Source: Methylobacterium sp. SyP6R (GTDB taxonomy: Bacteria; Pseudomonadota; Alphaproteobacteria; Rhizobiales; Beijerinckiaceae). Taken from it: a DNA stretch of 64,000 nt. The notes below the pieces were generated by a model, which made no database searches, was not told the DNA's origin, and saw only the letters and a list, made by a program, of their open reading frames with translations. The first letter of the stretch is position 1. Every line of letters begins with the position of its first letter. Shown here in pieces: positions 63,344 to 64,000 of this stretch. The position numbers and the translations under genes are program-made. The stretch is from NCBI RefSeq assembly GCF_019216885.1, contig NZ_JAAQRC020000001.1, forward strand, positions 4,715,501 to 4,779,500, given 5' to 3'.

Positions 63344-63853
63344 GGTCGTCTCCTCGTGCAGCGTCCTCCGGGAGCCCGTCTGGTGCGGGCCTCCCTGCAC
63401 GAAACTACAGCAAGGCGCCTCGCTTCGCAGCAGAAAGGCCAGGAAACGGCCACGGGCCGGCGCTCAAAGATGCGCCGCCGGCAACGGATGCCGATCGAAC
63501 GGGCAGCTTATCCATGCGGCGACATCCGGCGTAATCCGGCTGTCCCGGGCGGAGCGCAGGCCCTCCCCCGTGCGCTCGACGCCTTGCGCGGCTTGGCCTG
63601 GCCTGGCCTGGCGGGGGACAGGGCTGCGCGAAGTGCAAGGATCGCGCCTGTCCCGATGACGAAGCCGTGTGTTCGTCACGGGCTCGGCTTGCGCGTCCCA
63701 TCGCCTCACCTTACATGCACAGCGAGCGTTACAAGGCCATCAGCGCGCCCGGCATCTCGGCCGAGCACCCGTACGGCCGGGCGCGTCGCGATCAGATTTT
63801 GACAATGTGCTCCCGGTGGCGCCGACCGCGACGGCGACCCGGGTGGAGAGTGT
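63344..63853. other. Intergenic stretch upstream of infA
   Basis: A stretch of 510 bases without a convincing gene. It contains a short run of GGCCT units (TTGGCCTGGCCTGGCCTGGC near 63592), and a TTGACA at 63799-63804 that could be a -35 box, though no matching -10 box is visible at the right distance. Open frames on both strands here lack ribosome sites and family features. Confidence 0.5.
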
Positions 63854-64000
63854 GAATGGCGAAAGAAGAGTTGATGCAGTTCGACGGTCTCGTGCTCGAG
63901 ATCCTGCCGGACGCGCGTTACCGCGTGCAGCTCGACCAGGGCCACGAGATCGTGGCCTACACGGCCGGCAAGATGAAGAAGAACCGCATCAAGACTCTGG
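63854..64000 (+). CDS. infA: Translation initiation factor IF-1, N-terminal part
   Basis: The first 49 codons are present, and the gene is cut by the window end; IF-1 has about 72 residues. [20 protein letters not shown] and [19 protein letters not shown] are the OB-fold sequence of IF-1. The protein occupies the ribosomal A site during initiation. The sequence differs from the more usual MAKEEVLEFPGVVTELLP form found in Alphaproteobacteria, so it may be a second copy. Confidence 0.93.

Noticed and set aside
63799..63804. TTGACA as a -35 box for infA
   Set aside because: No AT-rich -10 element lies 16-18 bases downstream, so a promoter cannot be supported.
63667..63855. Plus-strand frame of 62 codons before infA
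   Set aside because: Basic low-complexity translation, no ribosome site, and its stop abuts infA only by chance.

Overview
The window is GC-rich (roughly 70 %) and almost fully coding. It looks chromosomal, from an alphaproteobacterium of the order Hyphomicrobiales, most likely Methylobacterium or a close relative. The grounds are: a flagellar operon fliF-fliG-fliH-fliN-flbD in the order known from Caulobacter; a SciP (DUF1153) gene beside it; a PmtA-type phospholipid methyltransferase; an alphaproteobacterial IF-1; and many long GC-rich palindromic repeats between genes. The genus is inferred from gene content and repeat style, not from a marker gene.

Layout. 1-12222 (+): a catabolic and transport cluster with a hydantoinase/oxoprolinase pair (first subunit cut by the window edge), an isochorismatase-fold protein, a fumarate-reductase-type flavoprotein, a LeuC/LeuD-like hydratase pair and a complete Liv-type ABC importer. 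12362-12610: a DUF6894-like small protein. 12839-23147 (-): chemoreceptor, flbD, fliN, fliH, fliG, fliF, sciP, flgD and fliK, a cell-cycle and flagellar block with three candidate CtrA boxes and one candidate sigma-54 promoter. 23412-28722 (+): mnmA, pmtA, a VTT membrane protein, an orphan histidine kinase and a LysR regulator. 29180-35967 (+): SDR, split transketolase, threonate-type dehydrogenase and a TRAP importer with fused membrane subunits. 36318-41307: xseA (-), purD, a fluoroacetate-dehalogenase-like hydrolase and rarD behind a strongly folded leader. 41738-50352: SDR and GntR regulator (-), divergent from a second Liv-type importer whose permease and both ATPases form one protein, then a carnitine-dehydrogenase-like enzyme and a beta-keto acid cleavage enzyme. 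50601-53793 (mostly -): SMP-30 lactonase, a frameshifted BrnT toxin joined to its antitoxin frame, and an Ldh-family dehydrogenase. 54000-62002 (+): a third Liv-type importer, a UxaA/GarD dehydratase and an MHS transporter. 62091-64000: a methyltransferase, two very small proteins and the start of infA.

How it works together. The accessory parts are a series of import-and-degrade modules for organic acids, amides and sugar acids, each pairing a transporter with two to five enzymes. The core part carries motility genes under what looks like CtrA/SciP control early and FlbD/sigma-54 control late. Most of the longer gaps hold imperfect inverted repeats of four families, and two tandem repeats have copied the 3' ends of fliF and of a methyltransferase gene. 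No tRNA, rRNA, CRISPR array, transposase or integrase was seen.
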